In this document: positions 36,339-44,985 of the stretch, one piece after another
Numbering within the stretch: position 1 is the stretch's first letter
Layout: each line of letters begins with the position of its first letter
NCBI RefSeq assembly: GCF_003687725.1
Contig: NZ_RDOJ01000008.1
Location: forward strand, 59,457-123,456
Direction: 5' to 3'
Source: Faecalibacter macacae
GTDB taxonomy: Bacteria; Bacteroidota; Bacteroidia; Flavobacteriales; Weeksellaceae
DNA length: 64,000 nt
Program-made: the position numbers and the translations under genes
Notes under the pieces: model-generated
Database searches by the model: none
The model's input: the letters and a program-made list of their open reading frames with translations, nothing else
Told to the model about the DNA's origin: nothing

Positions 36339-38798
36339 TTATCGATCCCACTCGTTTGTAGAATTTCCTTTATTGTTCGTATTCTTTTTATTATTTTGAA
36401 CCGGAGTTTGTGGAGAAAATTGCTGGTCTACTGTTCCAAGAGGATTTCCTCCAGGCATTGGCGGAACGAAATCATCTTCCTCTTCAATTGCCTTAGTTGG
36501 ATTTGAATTATCTCCATCCTTATCAGATTTATTGCCAGAATTAACATTTGTTAATGCAGATTTATCAGGATTTCTTAAACTATCTAATAATTGTTTAGCT
36601 CGTTTAGCCTCATCAGTACCATCATAAGCTAAAACAACAATTTCTAAGGCTTTTTCAAAGTTTTCTTTAGATTCAGTTTTCGAAATTGCAAAGGCATTTA
36701 ATAAAGCAAATTTAGCAATGATAATTTCTGTCGGATATTTTGTGATTGCAGCGTTTACACGTTGTTTAACCTCTTCGTATTTTTCTTCTTTATACAAAGT
36801 ATAAGTAGCTTCGTAATCGGTTAATGCTTCTTTAGTTTCAGCAGTAATAAAATCGACTTCAGGATTTAAAATATAACCTGCATAAATTGTATTTCCGTGC
36901 TGATTTAAGATAATATTTTTGTATTTATCCTCTAGAGTTCTATCTCTGTCTTTGTGGATACGATACAATTGATACAAGGCTTGTACCTCAACTTCTTTTT
37001 GTTTTGTAGGCGAAGCTACTAATTTTTCTAAAGTTGATGCAGATAGTTTTACATCATTAAAATGATCATAATATCCTGTTCCTAAAGAAAGTTGAGTTGT
37101 GTCTCTTGTGATTTTTAAATTATTTAAATCTTTCGCTGTACGCGGAATTTTTTCTAAATAATATTCAATTTCAAAACGACGTGGATCACCAGATACAATG
37201 TTACCTAATAATTCATTTTCACGGTCTGCTAAATCACCTCCTGGATTTGAAGCTGAATTTCTCCAATTATCTTTTAGAGAAGGAGAGTTCCAAACACGTT
37301 GGAATTCTGCTAAACCATTATTTTTTAAATTTTGATTGTAGAAATAGAATTTATTAGAACCTGAATTATCAAAACTTGAAGTAAAGCTAGCAACTTTTCC
37401 ACCTAATTGGAATTCTGCCATTTCTTGCTGTTCTTGGATAACTCGTTCTTCTTCTTCTTTCTTAATTTTTGCTATATAAGTTGTGAAATGTTCTTTTTGT
37501 TCGTCTTTAGACATCGCAGCAATTCGTAAAATACTATCGTTCTTTTGAACCAAGTAATGCATCTCCATTAACTTTTTAAGAACTGTATTTTTTTCATTGA
37601 TTCTATTCTTATCAGATTCTTTTGTATAAGTAGTTACTGCAGAATCAAAATAAGATGTTGCATAAAGATAGTTTCCTTGACTAAATTCTATATTTGCATA
37701 ATTCTCATATGCTTTTCCTCTAATATAAGGGTCAGAAATAGGCTCTTTTAAAGATAATTTAGAGTATTCTATAGCTTCTTTTATATTTCCATCTCTAAAC
37801 GCCATTTCTGCAATTGCATAATAAAATTCGTTCTTTTTAGATGTATATATTCCTTTTTTGCTTTGGTCTAAAATATGTTCTTTGTACGATCCGTATGTAT
37901 TGATTTTTGGATCAAAATTCTGGGCAATTGCCAACTGAGATTTTACTTCCATATCATAACCAGGACGAATTTTATATACTTGTGTAAAAGCTTCACCAGC
38001 CTCTTCCTGCATACCTAATTTAGAATACACTTGACCTAAAGTAAACAATACACGCGCTCTATTATCAGAACCTTTACTGTAATATTCAGCTTTTTCAAGT
38101 GGTTCTAATGCTTCTTCGTACATTTTATTCTCAATCAAGAAATCTGCATAGTTTGTAGCAACTAAGTAGTTTAATTCTTTCGATAAATCCTTTTCCTTAT
38201 CGTATAGTTTCAATAGTTTTTCTTGACCATCAAAATAATTCCCACCTCTAATATCAGCTAATGTTTGGAATAACAAAGCCTCATCGTAGTATTTAGATTT
38301 CGGGAAATTTTTCGTAACGTAATTTAATGCATCTAAAGCTTCGTAATATTTAGCTCGATTAAATCTCGCTTTACCAATTAATAAGTACGCACGTGCAATC
38401 ATGGTGTTTTTTTCTTCACCACGAATCATCATCGAATGTTTTTCAATTACTTTATTGGCTTTTGCTTCTACCGCTTCATAACCACTTGGTTTATTTGAAT
38501 TGTTTTCATTATTCGAATTTCCAGGAGTCATATTTAGTAAAGAACCATCATACTCTTCAGAAAGACTGTTTTTTCCATAATAGTTCTCACCTAAAGGCAA
38601 TATTTCACCATAGTCTTCTGTATAGGAAGACTTCAGTTCTGTTTGTTTCTTTTGTAATTCTTCTTCTGCGTTAAAAAGGCCATTAAACCAAGAAGTCATT
38701 TTGTGGTAATTTCTAGTCTGAAAAGTATCTTTTCTGGTAGAACAACCAACCAAAAGGCTTGCTGCAAAGATGCTAAGTGCGTATTTTTTCATGGTCAA
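36339..38798 (-). CDS. sprE: Type IX secretion lipoprotein SprE/PorW
   Basis: An 819-residue lipoprotein. Signal with lipobox LLVGC (after MKKYALSIFAASL), then the characteristic SprE opening FQTRNYHKMTSWFNGLFNAEEEL, a series of TPR helices (about 150-420; AYLLIGKARFNRAKYYEALD, VLFTLGQVYSKLGMQEEA) and a Q/N-rich tail (PVQNNKKNTNNK). A start two codons in (ATG at 38792) is equally possible. SprE/PorW is an outer-membrane-associated component of the type IX secretion system and of gliding in flavobacteria. It links this strain to T9SS secretion. The other T9SS genes are outside the window. Confidence 0.93.
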   Translation of the reverse strand: MTMKKYALSIFAASLLVGCSTRKDTFQTRNYHKMTSWFNGLFNAEEELQKKQTELKSSYTEDYGEILPLGENYYGKNSLSEEYDGSLLNMTPGNSNNENNSNKPSGYEAVEAKANKVIEKHSMMIRGEEKNTMIARAYLLIGKARFNRAKYYEALDALNYVTKNFPKSKYYDEALLFQTLADIRGGNYFDGQEKLLKLYDKEKDLSKELNYLVATNYADFLIENKMYEEALEPLEKAEYYSKGSDNRARVLFTLGQVYSKLGMQEEAGEAFTQVYKIRPGYDMEVKSQLAIAQNFDPKINTYGSYKEHILDQSKKGIYTSKKNEFYYAIAEMAFRDGNIKEAIEYSKLSLKEPISDPYIRGKAYENYANIEFSQGNYLYATSYFDSAVTTYTKESDKNRINEKNTVLKKLMEMHYLVQKNDSILRIAAMSKDEQKEHFTTYIAKIKKEEEERVIQEQQEMAEFQLGGKVASFTSSFDNSGSNKFYFYNQNLKNNGLAEFQRVWNSPSLKDNWRNSASNPGGDLADRENELLGNIVSGDPRRFEIEYYLEKIPRTAKDLNNLKITRDTTQLSLGTGYYDHFNDVKLSASTLEKLVASPTKQKEVEVQALYQLYRIHKDRDRTLEDKYKNIILNQHGNTIYAGYILNPEVDFITAETKEALTDYEATYTLYKEEKYEEVKQRVNAAITKYPTEIIIAKFALLNAFAISKTESKENFEKALEIVVLAYDGTDEAKRAKQLLDSLRNPDKSALTNVNSGNKSDKDGDNSNPTKAIEEEDDFVPPMPGGNPLGTVDQQFSPQTPVQNNKKNTNNKGNSTNEWDR

Positions 38799-38807
38799 CT
38801 ATATCGA

Positions 38808-38815
38808 CAAATCTA
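38808..38815 (-). promoter_or_regulatory. Promoter -7 box of sprE
   Basis: CAAATCTA, read as TAGATTTG on the minus strand, lies 10-17 bp upstream of the two candidate starts and matches TAnnTTTG exactly. Confidence 0.5.
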
Positions 38816-38937
38816 CAATAAAACGAAAGAATACAAAAAATCTTGTATTCACAAAAAGTTTTAGATATTTGTACTATTAGATTATGTTGGTTTAGTACGA
38901 TTATTTATAGTCGCTAATCTACAACATTTTCATTAGA

Positions 38938-38954
38938 AGTTACAATTTGTAACT
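38938..38954. promoter_or_regulatory. 17-bp palindrome between sprE and GH3 genes
   Basis: AGTTACAATTTGTAACT is a perfect inverted repeat (arms AGTTACAA and TTGTAACT). It lies 66 bp before the GH3 gene start in the divergent spacer and could be an operator. The regulator is unknown. Confidence 0.45.
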
Positions 38955-39019
38955 AATTGAAAAAGATAATTATAAATTGATTGCAATAATATGTTAGCAT
39001 TCATTTTGTATAATTTTAA

Positions 39020-40534
39020 ATGAAGTTTATGAAGGCTTTTTTAGCTAAAATTTATGCAAATTATATTGTAAATAAGGATCAAAAATGGATGAATAATCCA
39101 ATTTCTACGCAAGAAAAGACCTTATTAGACCTTATAAATTATGCAAAAAACACAAAATTTGGGAAAGATCATCATTTTGATAAAATCAAATCTTATGATG
39201 ATTTTAAAAAATACGTGTCAATTAATGATTATGAAGGTTTACGTGTATATTTCGATGAAATGGTTGCAGGTAAATCGGATATTCTTTGGCCTGGAAAACC
39301 AATTTATTTAGCTAAAACTTCTGGAACAACTTCTGGAACAAAATATATTCCTTTAACTAAAGAATCAATTCCTTATCACATTAATTCAGCAAAAAACGCT
39401 TTGCTACATTATGTAAAAGAAACTGGAAATGCTAATTTCTTGAATGGAAAAATGATTTTTTTACAAGGAAGTCCAATTTTAGAAGAAAAAAATGGATTAA
39501 AATTCGGACGTCTTTCAGGTATTGTAGCACATTATGTTCCAAAATATCTTCAAACCAATCGTATGCCTTCGTGGGAAACGAATTGTATAGAAGAATGGGA
39601 AGATAAAGTAGATGCTGTAGTTAAAGAAACGATTCCGGAAAATATGACGTTAATTTCTGGTATTCCACCATGGTTAATTATGTATTTTGAACGTTTATTA
39701 GCTGTGTCTGGAAAGGAAAATATCCAAACATTATTTAAAGATTTACAATTAATGGTTACTGGCGGGGTTAATTATGAGCCATACCGCGAAAAAGTAAACC
39801 AATTAATTGGTAGAAATATAGATTGCATACAAACTTACCCGGCTTCGGAAGGTTTTATTGCATACCAAAACACACAAAAAAACGAAGATTTACTGTTATT
39901 GTTAAACAACGGAATGTTCTATGAGTTCATTCCAATCGACGAATTCCACCAAGAAAATCCAACGCGTATCTCGATAAAAGATGTTGAGGTAGGGAAGGAT
40001 TATGTTTTGATTTTGAACACGAACTCAGGATTATGGGGTTATAATTTAGGTGATACGGTACGTTTCACTTCAACTGCGCCTTATAAGATTGTGGTTTCTG
40101 GAAGAATCAAGCATTTTACATCGGCTTTTGGTGAACACGTAATTGCACATGAAGTAGAGCAGGCGTTGCAAAAAACTTTAGAAAAGTATTCGGCAAGTGT
40201 AAACGAATTTACAGTTGCGCCACAGGTTAATCCAAAAACAGGTTTACCTTACCATGAATGGTTTGTTGAATTTGAGAATTATCCTGAAAATATGGACGCT
40301 TTTGGTGAAGAATTAGATGCACAAATGCGTTTACAAAATGTGTATTATGATGATTTGATCGGAGGAAATATTCTTCGAAAATTGGTTTTAACGCCAATTA
40401 ATAAAGGAGGTTTCCAAGATTATATGAAATCAATTGGTAAATTAGGAGGGCAAAATAAAGTTCCTCGTTTGGCCAATGATCGTTCGATTGCTGATGAATT
40501 TTATCGATTGAATTTAACAAACATCACACAATAA
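39020..40534 (+). CDS. GH3 auxin-responsive-promoter family protein
   Basis: A 504-residue protein of the acyl-adenylate-forming GH3 superfamily. The first ATP/AMP motif is LAKTSGTTSGTKYIPLT (about 103-119), the second is IQTYPASEGFIAYQN, and the third is GLWGYNLGDTVRFT. The C-terminal cap follows (PHHEWFVEFENYPE-like region). Plant members ligate amino acids to acyl hormones, but bacterial members have no established substrate. The downstream thioesterase starts 5 bp after the stop, so acyl activation and release may be coupled. Confidence 0.92.
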   Translation: MKFMKAFLAKIYANYIVNKDQKWMNNPISTQEKTLLDLINYAKNTKFGKDHHFDKIKSYDDFKKYVSINDYEGLRVYFDEMVAGKSDILWPGKPIYLAKTSGTTSGTKYIPLTKESIPYHINSAKNALLHYVKETGNANFLNGKMIFLQGSPILEEKNGLKFGRLSGIVAHYVPKYLQTNRMPSWETNCIEEWEDKVDAVVKETIPENMTLISGIPPWLIMYFERLLAVSGKENIQTLFKDLQLMVTGGVNYEPYREKVNQLIGRNIDCIQTYPASEGFIAYQNTQKNEDLLLLLNNGMFYEFIPIDEFHQENPTRISIKDVEVGKDYVLILNTNSGLWGYNLGDTVRFTSTAPYKIVVSGRIKHFTSAFGEHVIAHEVEQALQKTLEKYSASVNEFTVAPQVNPKTGLPYHEWFVEFENYPENMDAFGEELDAQMRLQNVYYDDLIGGNILRKLVLTPINKGGFQDYMKSIGKLGGQNKVPRLANDRSIADEFYRLNLTNITQ

Positions 40535-40539
40535 CACAA

Positions 40540-41097
40540 ATGATTTATAAAACAGTAGAAAGTTCATTGATAACTTTTTCGCAGTTAATGTTACCATCAC
40601 ACTCGAATTTTTCGGGTAAAATTCACGGAGGATATTTATTATCATTAATGGATCAGATTGCTTTTGCATGTGGATCTAAATACTCTGGGAAATATTGTGT
40701 AACTGCATCTGTAGACAGAGTTGATTTTTTAACGCCAGTAGAAGTAGGGGAATTAGTAACACTTAATGCATCGGTGAACTATGTAGGTAATACATCTATG
40801 GTAATTGGAATTCGCGTAGAAAGCCAAAATGTACAAACCGGAGAAATTAGACATTGTAATTCGTCTTATTTTACTATGATTTGTAAGGAAGAAAATGGAG
40901 AAAAAGCCGATGCTCCGAAATTAATTTTACGTTCTCCAAACGAGATTCGTCGTTTTTACAAAGCGTTACATCGAATCGAAGAACACAAAAAAGCAGCTTT
41001 ACAAGTAAAAGATCCGATGGATTATCATTCGGATGATTTAATCAATTATTTGTTAGAGCATTATAATGTAAAGATTCAATTAGACTCAAGATTATAA
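40540..41097 (+). CDS. Hotdog-fold acyl-CoA thioesterase
   Basis: A 185-residue protein with one hotdog domain: LMLPSHSNFSGKIHGGYLLSLMDQIAFACGSKYSG carries the catalytic-type region around N/G-x-HGG, followed by VTASVDRVDFLTPVEVGELV. This is the YciA/BACH group, which hydrolyses acyl-CoA; the C-terminal extension of about 50 residues is unusual but has no motif. It follows the GH3 gene at 5 bp and is in one operon with it. The terminator follows at once. Confidence 0.9.
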   Translation: MIYKTVESSLITFSQLMLPSHSNFSGKIHGGYLLSLMDQIAFACGSKYSGKYCVTASVDRVDFLTPVEVGELVTLNASVNYVGNTSMVIGIRVESQNVQTGEIRHCNSSYFTMICKEENGEKADAPKLILRSPNEIRRFYKALHRIEEHKKAALQVKDPMDYHSDDLINYLLEHYNVKIQLDSRL

Positions 41098-41101
41098 TAT
41101 T

Positions 41102-41129
41102 AAAACCTCCAATTTTTGGAGGTTTTTTT
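41102..41129. terminator. Terminator after thioesterase gene
   Basis: AAAACCTCCAA and its complement, then seven T. It also lies just after the stop of the convergent GIY-YIG gene. Confidence 0.93.
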
Positions 41130-41130
41130 A

Positions 41131-41913
41131 TCATTTATTTTTTTCAGTTATCATGTATCGAATTAAAATACGTCTTGCATCTTTTGTGTCTTTTTTTGGT
41201 AGTATGTATTTGATATAATTCGTTTTTCGCGTTCTTTTTTTACAAAATCCATAGCCTTTATAAACTCCATTTTCAATATAAACTAATCCAATTTCAGTAG
41301 GATTTCTTCCAGGAAGTACATAAAATTTAGTAAATTTTTCTAATGTATTATTTTCAATAAAACGATTCACTCTCATATTATAAGATTCAGGAGATTCTTC
41401 ATTAATACAAGCACCAAAACACATTTTAACTTGGTAACCAAAACAGGAATATTTTGTATGATATAGATTGTTGATTTTTTGACAAAGGAAATAGTTTTCC
41501 GTAATCCGAAATAATGTTTCCTTAGCTTCCTTTGCAGTTGTAAATGTTGTTATACATTCTTCATTATCAGTGATTTTTTTAATGTGTAAACCAATATAAT
41601 TATTGACATCTGTTTGATATAATCCATACTGAAAAACACTTTTTCTCTGTGCACGGTTAAATATTGGTTTATAATCTTTGATTAATTGGGATTCGTGCAA
41701 TAAAGCAATTAATTCACTACCAGTTTCTTCATATTTTATGAATTTAACATAGTTTTGAATTTTCAGTGATTTTCGATCTTTGCCACTAAAATGCTGAATA
41801 ACACGTTTTTTAATATTTATACTTTTCCCGATGTAAACTAAATCTTCTTTTTCATTGTAAAAGAAATATACACCTGCTACTTGAGGAAGATTTTGTATTT
41901 GTTCAGTTAACAT
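41131..41913 (-). CDS. GIY-YIG nuclease family protein, UvrC-N-like
   Basis: A 260-residue protein. Residues 10-90 form a GIY-YIG domain: VAGVYFFYNEKEDLVYIGKS, followed by the SINIKKRVIQHF helix and, near residue 74, a glutamate in HESQLIKDYKP. After the domain comes CFGACINEESPESYNMRVNRF, which resembles the cysteine-containing linker of UvrC/Cho. It lacks the RNase H-like part of UvrC and the exonuclease domain to which this domain is often fused in flavobacteria. It is probably a DNA nuclease in repair. It ends 2 bp before the FAD oxidoreductase gene in the same direction. Confidence 0.85.
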   Translation of the reverse strand: MLTEQIQNLPQVAGVYFFYNEKEDLVYIGKSINIKKRVIQHFSGKDRKSLKIQNYVKFIKYEETGSELIALLHESQLIKDYKPIFNRAQRKSVFQYGLYQTDVNNYIGLHIKKITDNEECITTFTTAKEAKETLFRITENYFLCQKINNLYHTKYSCFGYQVKMCFGACINEESPESYNMRVNRFIENNTLEKFTKFYVLPGRNPTEIGLVYIENGVYKGYGFCKKRTRKTNYIKYILPKKDTKDARRILIRYMITEKNK

Positions 41914-41915
41914 TT

Positions 41916-43124
41916 TTATCGACCAAATTTAAAATATGGATTTAGTTGATGTGTTTTGTTTTCTAGAAAAGCTTTTACCATTTCCATTCCTAAAACTGAA
42001 AAAGTAATTCCGTTTCCACCAAAACCAAGAACAAAATATGACGAAGGAAAGTCTTTATGAGTTCCAATATATGGTAAACCGTCTTTTGTACTTCCGAAAG
42101 TACCAGCCCAACTAAAATCAGTAGCAAACGGAATTTCTGGAAATAATTTCTTAAACTCTTTTTCTAGTTTTAATGTTTTATTGTGAATTAATTGATCGCG
42201 TTTATCAGGATTTACAAAATCTTCATCCTCGCCACCAATTAATATTCGGTTATCGTCAGTTGTTCTAAGATAAATATAAGGATCTGCAGTATTCCAAATC
42301 AATAATTTATTCAATTTTTCTAATTGTTTAGCTTCCATTTGCTCTGAAACAATTGCGTAGGTAGATAATAAATCAACAAATTTTTCTTTAATGATTTCGG
42401 CACTTTCAAAACCATTACAATAAATTACTTTTTTAGCTTTAATTGTAAAACCTTTATCGGTAGTTGCTGTTACAGATCGTGAGGTAGAAGTGATGTTTAC
42501 GAGATTTGTTTTGTCAAATATTCGCAATCCTTTTTTATGATTATAAGCCAATAATTCATGGGCTAAATGAAAAGCATCAACGCTTGCACCAACATTAGAA
42601 ATAATTCCACCATGTGTATTATGTAAATGGTATTTTTCTTGAATTTGCTCAGGATTTAACCACTTTACAGGAAAGTTAGCTTTTTTTCGAGCTTCAAATT
42701 CAGTTTTTAGCCAATCAATATCTTTCTTGAAATGCGCAAAATATATGGATTTTTTATTTTTAAAACCAGCTTTGCTTTTAATCGACTTTGAAATCATTTC
42801 TAAAGTTTTAATTGAATCTTCACAGGCTTTATAACAAGTATTAGCAGCATCTTCACCTATTAATTCTTGTAATTGATAGAGTGGAACATCAATTTCATAT
42901 TGTAACATAGAAGTTGTTGCAGAAGAACTTCCGTTAACAATTTCTCGTCTATCAATTAATACAACATCATGATTATCTTTTATACATTGATGAGCGATTA
43001 AACTACCTGTAATTCCGCTTCCAATAATCAAGATTTCGGTTTCTATGTCCTGTTGTAAAGAAGGAAATGAATTTATTAATCCATTTTTAATTAACCAAAA
43101 AGGTTCGTTCGATTTTAATTTCAT
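41916..43124 (-). CDS. FAD-dependent DAO-type oxidoreductase
   Basis: A 402-residue flavoprotein with the N-terminal dinucleotide motif ILIIGSGITGSLIAHQC, a SSSATTSMLQYEID loop and the C-terminal YFVLGFGGNGITFSVLG. This is the glycine-oxidase/PuuB-like DAO family, using an amine or amino acid and oxygen. The substrate is unknown. It lies 2 bp upstream of the GIY-YIG gene, likely one transcript, with no obvious functional link. Confidence 0.9.
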   Translation of the reverse strand: MKLKSNEPFWLIKNGLINSFPSLQQDIETEILIIGSGITGSLIAHQCIKDNHDVVLIDRREIVNGSSSATTSMLQYEIDVPLYQLQELIGEDAANTCYKACEDSIKTLEMISKSIKSKAGFKNKKSIYFAHFKKDIDWLKTEFEARKKANFPVKWLNPEQIQEKYHLHNTHGGIISNVGASVDAFHLAHELLAYNHKKGLRIFDKTNLVNITSTSRSVTATTDKGFTIKAKKVIYCNGFESAEIIKEKFVDLLSTYAIVSEQMEAKQLEKLNKLLIWNTADPYIYLRTTDDNRILIGGEDEDFVNPDKRDQLIHNKTLKLEKEFKKLFPEIPFATDFSWAGTFGSTKDGLPYIGTHKDFPSSYFVLGFGGNGITFSVLGMEMVKAFLENKTHQLNPYFKFGR

Positions 43125-43182
43125 AGTTTAGACAGATTAGCAAATAGTTGCTATAGCTGTATTTAACTATCAACTTATATAC

Positions 43183-44985
43183 CTAATTTAAAGTAATTAA
43201 CTGTTTATTTAAATCAAAATAAAGTTTTTTGTATCTCACAGAAAGTAAAATATTTAAATTATTATTCCAAAAAGTTAAATTTGTGATACGGTCAAAAGCC
43301 TCTTTATTGTATATTCTATTTTCATAATAAACAATGTTGTCGTTAATTTCGTTTTGGATAAAATCAATTACATCTTGCTGAATAATATTCAGTAATTCTG
43401 GATCATCTAATTTTTCTTTTAAACTTGTTTTTACAGTTGAAATATTGTGATCAAAATCCTTATAAAGTTCTTCTAAAACTTTATGTCTTGTTTCTGTATA
43501 GATTGATGATCCGATTTCATCTAATTCATAAAATAGAATCTCGGAATCATTTATTTCAGAATCATAAAATAAGATAGTTTCTATAATTTTAGAACTACCA
43601 TGTTCATGATTCGATTTTAAATAAATGTATAATTGATTATTGAGCTTATCTATGGATTGAAAGTAGCTATCTGTATGCGAATCAGTGTTATTTGTGTTGT
43701 TTAAATCCATTATTTGATTAATTAAATCTTCTTTTTTGATAGGACTTGATGAATCAATTGCTGAATAATGTATCTGTTTAAAATCTATTTCTGTAAAATT
43801 TTGTAATGTTTCGAAGAATTCTAAATAGGTATTATTAAAATAATATTCTTCGAAAATATTAACTAATTCTGAAGCTTGTTTTTTATTCAAACCATTGTTA
43901 AAAGTAGATAGATTTTGTTCTATTTTTTCTTGATTATTTAGTTGAAAATTATCAATAGAATAATTTGTTTGGTTAGAGGTTTTAGATAATTCTAATATTA
44001 GATTAGTATCGGAATAATAATCAACTATTTTAGTATTGTTCATTGTCGTATTAAACAAGCTAATTTGATGATTTTTCAAAATTAATTTTCTTAATTGATC
44101 ACGTTTTAAAACTTCTCGATATAATTCAAATTGATTATCAACTTGATAAAAATTATTAAGTAATTCTATAAAATAAAATTCAATTTCATTTTTGATAATA
44201 ATATATTCTAAAAGCTTATGATTAGCAGACTTATATTCGTTAGTATTTATATTTTCTTTTTTATTTAATTCTTTTAATTGTTTTTCGAATTGTTTTATGT
44301 TTTTAGAAAATTTGTAATGAGTTTTTAATAATATATGTTCAGCAATATAAATATAGGAGAATAGAATTGTAAATTTTGAAATCTTAGTTTCATTTGTCAA
44401 TTCAGATGTATAAAACATATTTCCAGTACTAAATTCCCAATTTCTGAATTTAATTAAACTGAATTCATTTCTGTCTATATATTTTCTTAATTCATTAAAT
44501 ATTAAAGCTTTTAATTCAGCTCTATTAAGCGTTTGAAAATGATTAATTCCAATAACTAAATTAAATTTTGAGGGATTAAATAATGCATTAAATTGGTTCT
44601 CATATTCAGTGAAAACTTCAGCTACATTTTCAATAAATACTTTTGGCGTTTTCTTTAAACCGATTTCATTTTTGATTTCATCGAGTAATTTAAATAATTC
44701 AGGTTCTTCTTTCGGATTAATTTGATTTTCTCCTGTCTTGATTTTCTGAAAAAGTATAAGAATATATCTTAAAGGCATTAATGATGTAATTAGCCCAATA
44801 ATAAATATAAAACCTGGTAATATTACGCCATAATGCCAATTGTAAATATTAAAAATATATGCAGAAAATGTAATAAGTATACCAAAATATACAATAGAGC
44901 CAATAGCTATTAAAAGAAAGCCGATTTGTAGTTTTCTTAGGCTTTTTCTTGCGTTTTTATTTAATATATCAATTTTATTTTCCAT
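43183..44985 (-). CDS. M48-like membrane pseudoprotease (zinc motif lost)
   Basis: A 600-residue protein with two N-terminal membrane helices (about 21-46 and 51-77) and a fold matching the M48 neighbour: ELFKLLDEIKNEIGLKKTPKVFI and the LVIGINHFQTLNRAELKALI segment. At the metal site it reads NELRK (N164, E165, K168) where the neighbour has HEFGH. Both zinc histidines are missing, so it should be proteolytically inactive. Its ATG overlaps the protease stop by one base (44985), giving translational coupling. Such pairs often form regulator or chaperone complexes (inference). Confidence 0.88.
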   Translation of the reverse strand: MENKIDILNKNARKSLRKLQIGFLLIAIGSIVYFGILITFSAYIFNIYNWHYGVILPGFIFIIGLITSLMPLRYILILFQKIKTGENQINPKEEPELFKLLDEIKNEIGLKKTPKVFIENVAEVFTEYENQFNALFNPSKFNLVIGINHFQTLNRAELKALIFNELRKYIDRNEFSLIKFRNWEFSTGNMFYTSELTNETKISKFTILFSYIYIAEHILLKTHYKFSKNIKQFEKQLKELNKKENINTNEYKSANHKLLEYIIIKNEIEFYFIELLNNFYQVDNQFELYREVLKRDQLRKLILKNHQISLFNTTMNNTKIVDYYSDTNLILELSKTSNQTNYSIDNFQLNNQEKIEQNLSTFNNGLNKKQASELVNIFEEYYFNNTYLEFFETLQNFTEIDFKQIHYSAIDSSSPIKKEDLINQIMDLNNTNNTDSHTDSYFQSIDKLNNQLYIYLKSNHEHGSSKIIETILFYDSEINDSEILFYELDEIGSSIYTETRHKVLEELYKDFDHNISTVKTSLKEKLDDPELLNIIQQDVIDFIQNEINDNIVYYENRIYNKEAFDRITNLTFWNNNLNILLSVRYKKLYFDLNKQLITLN

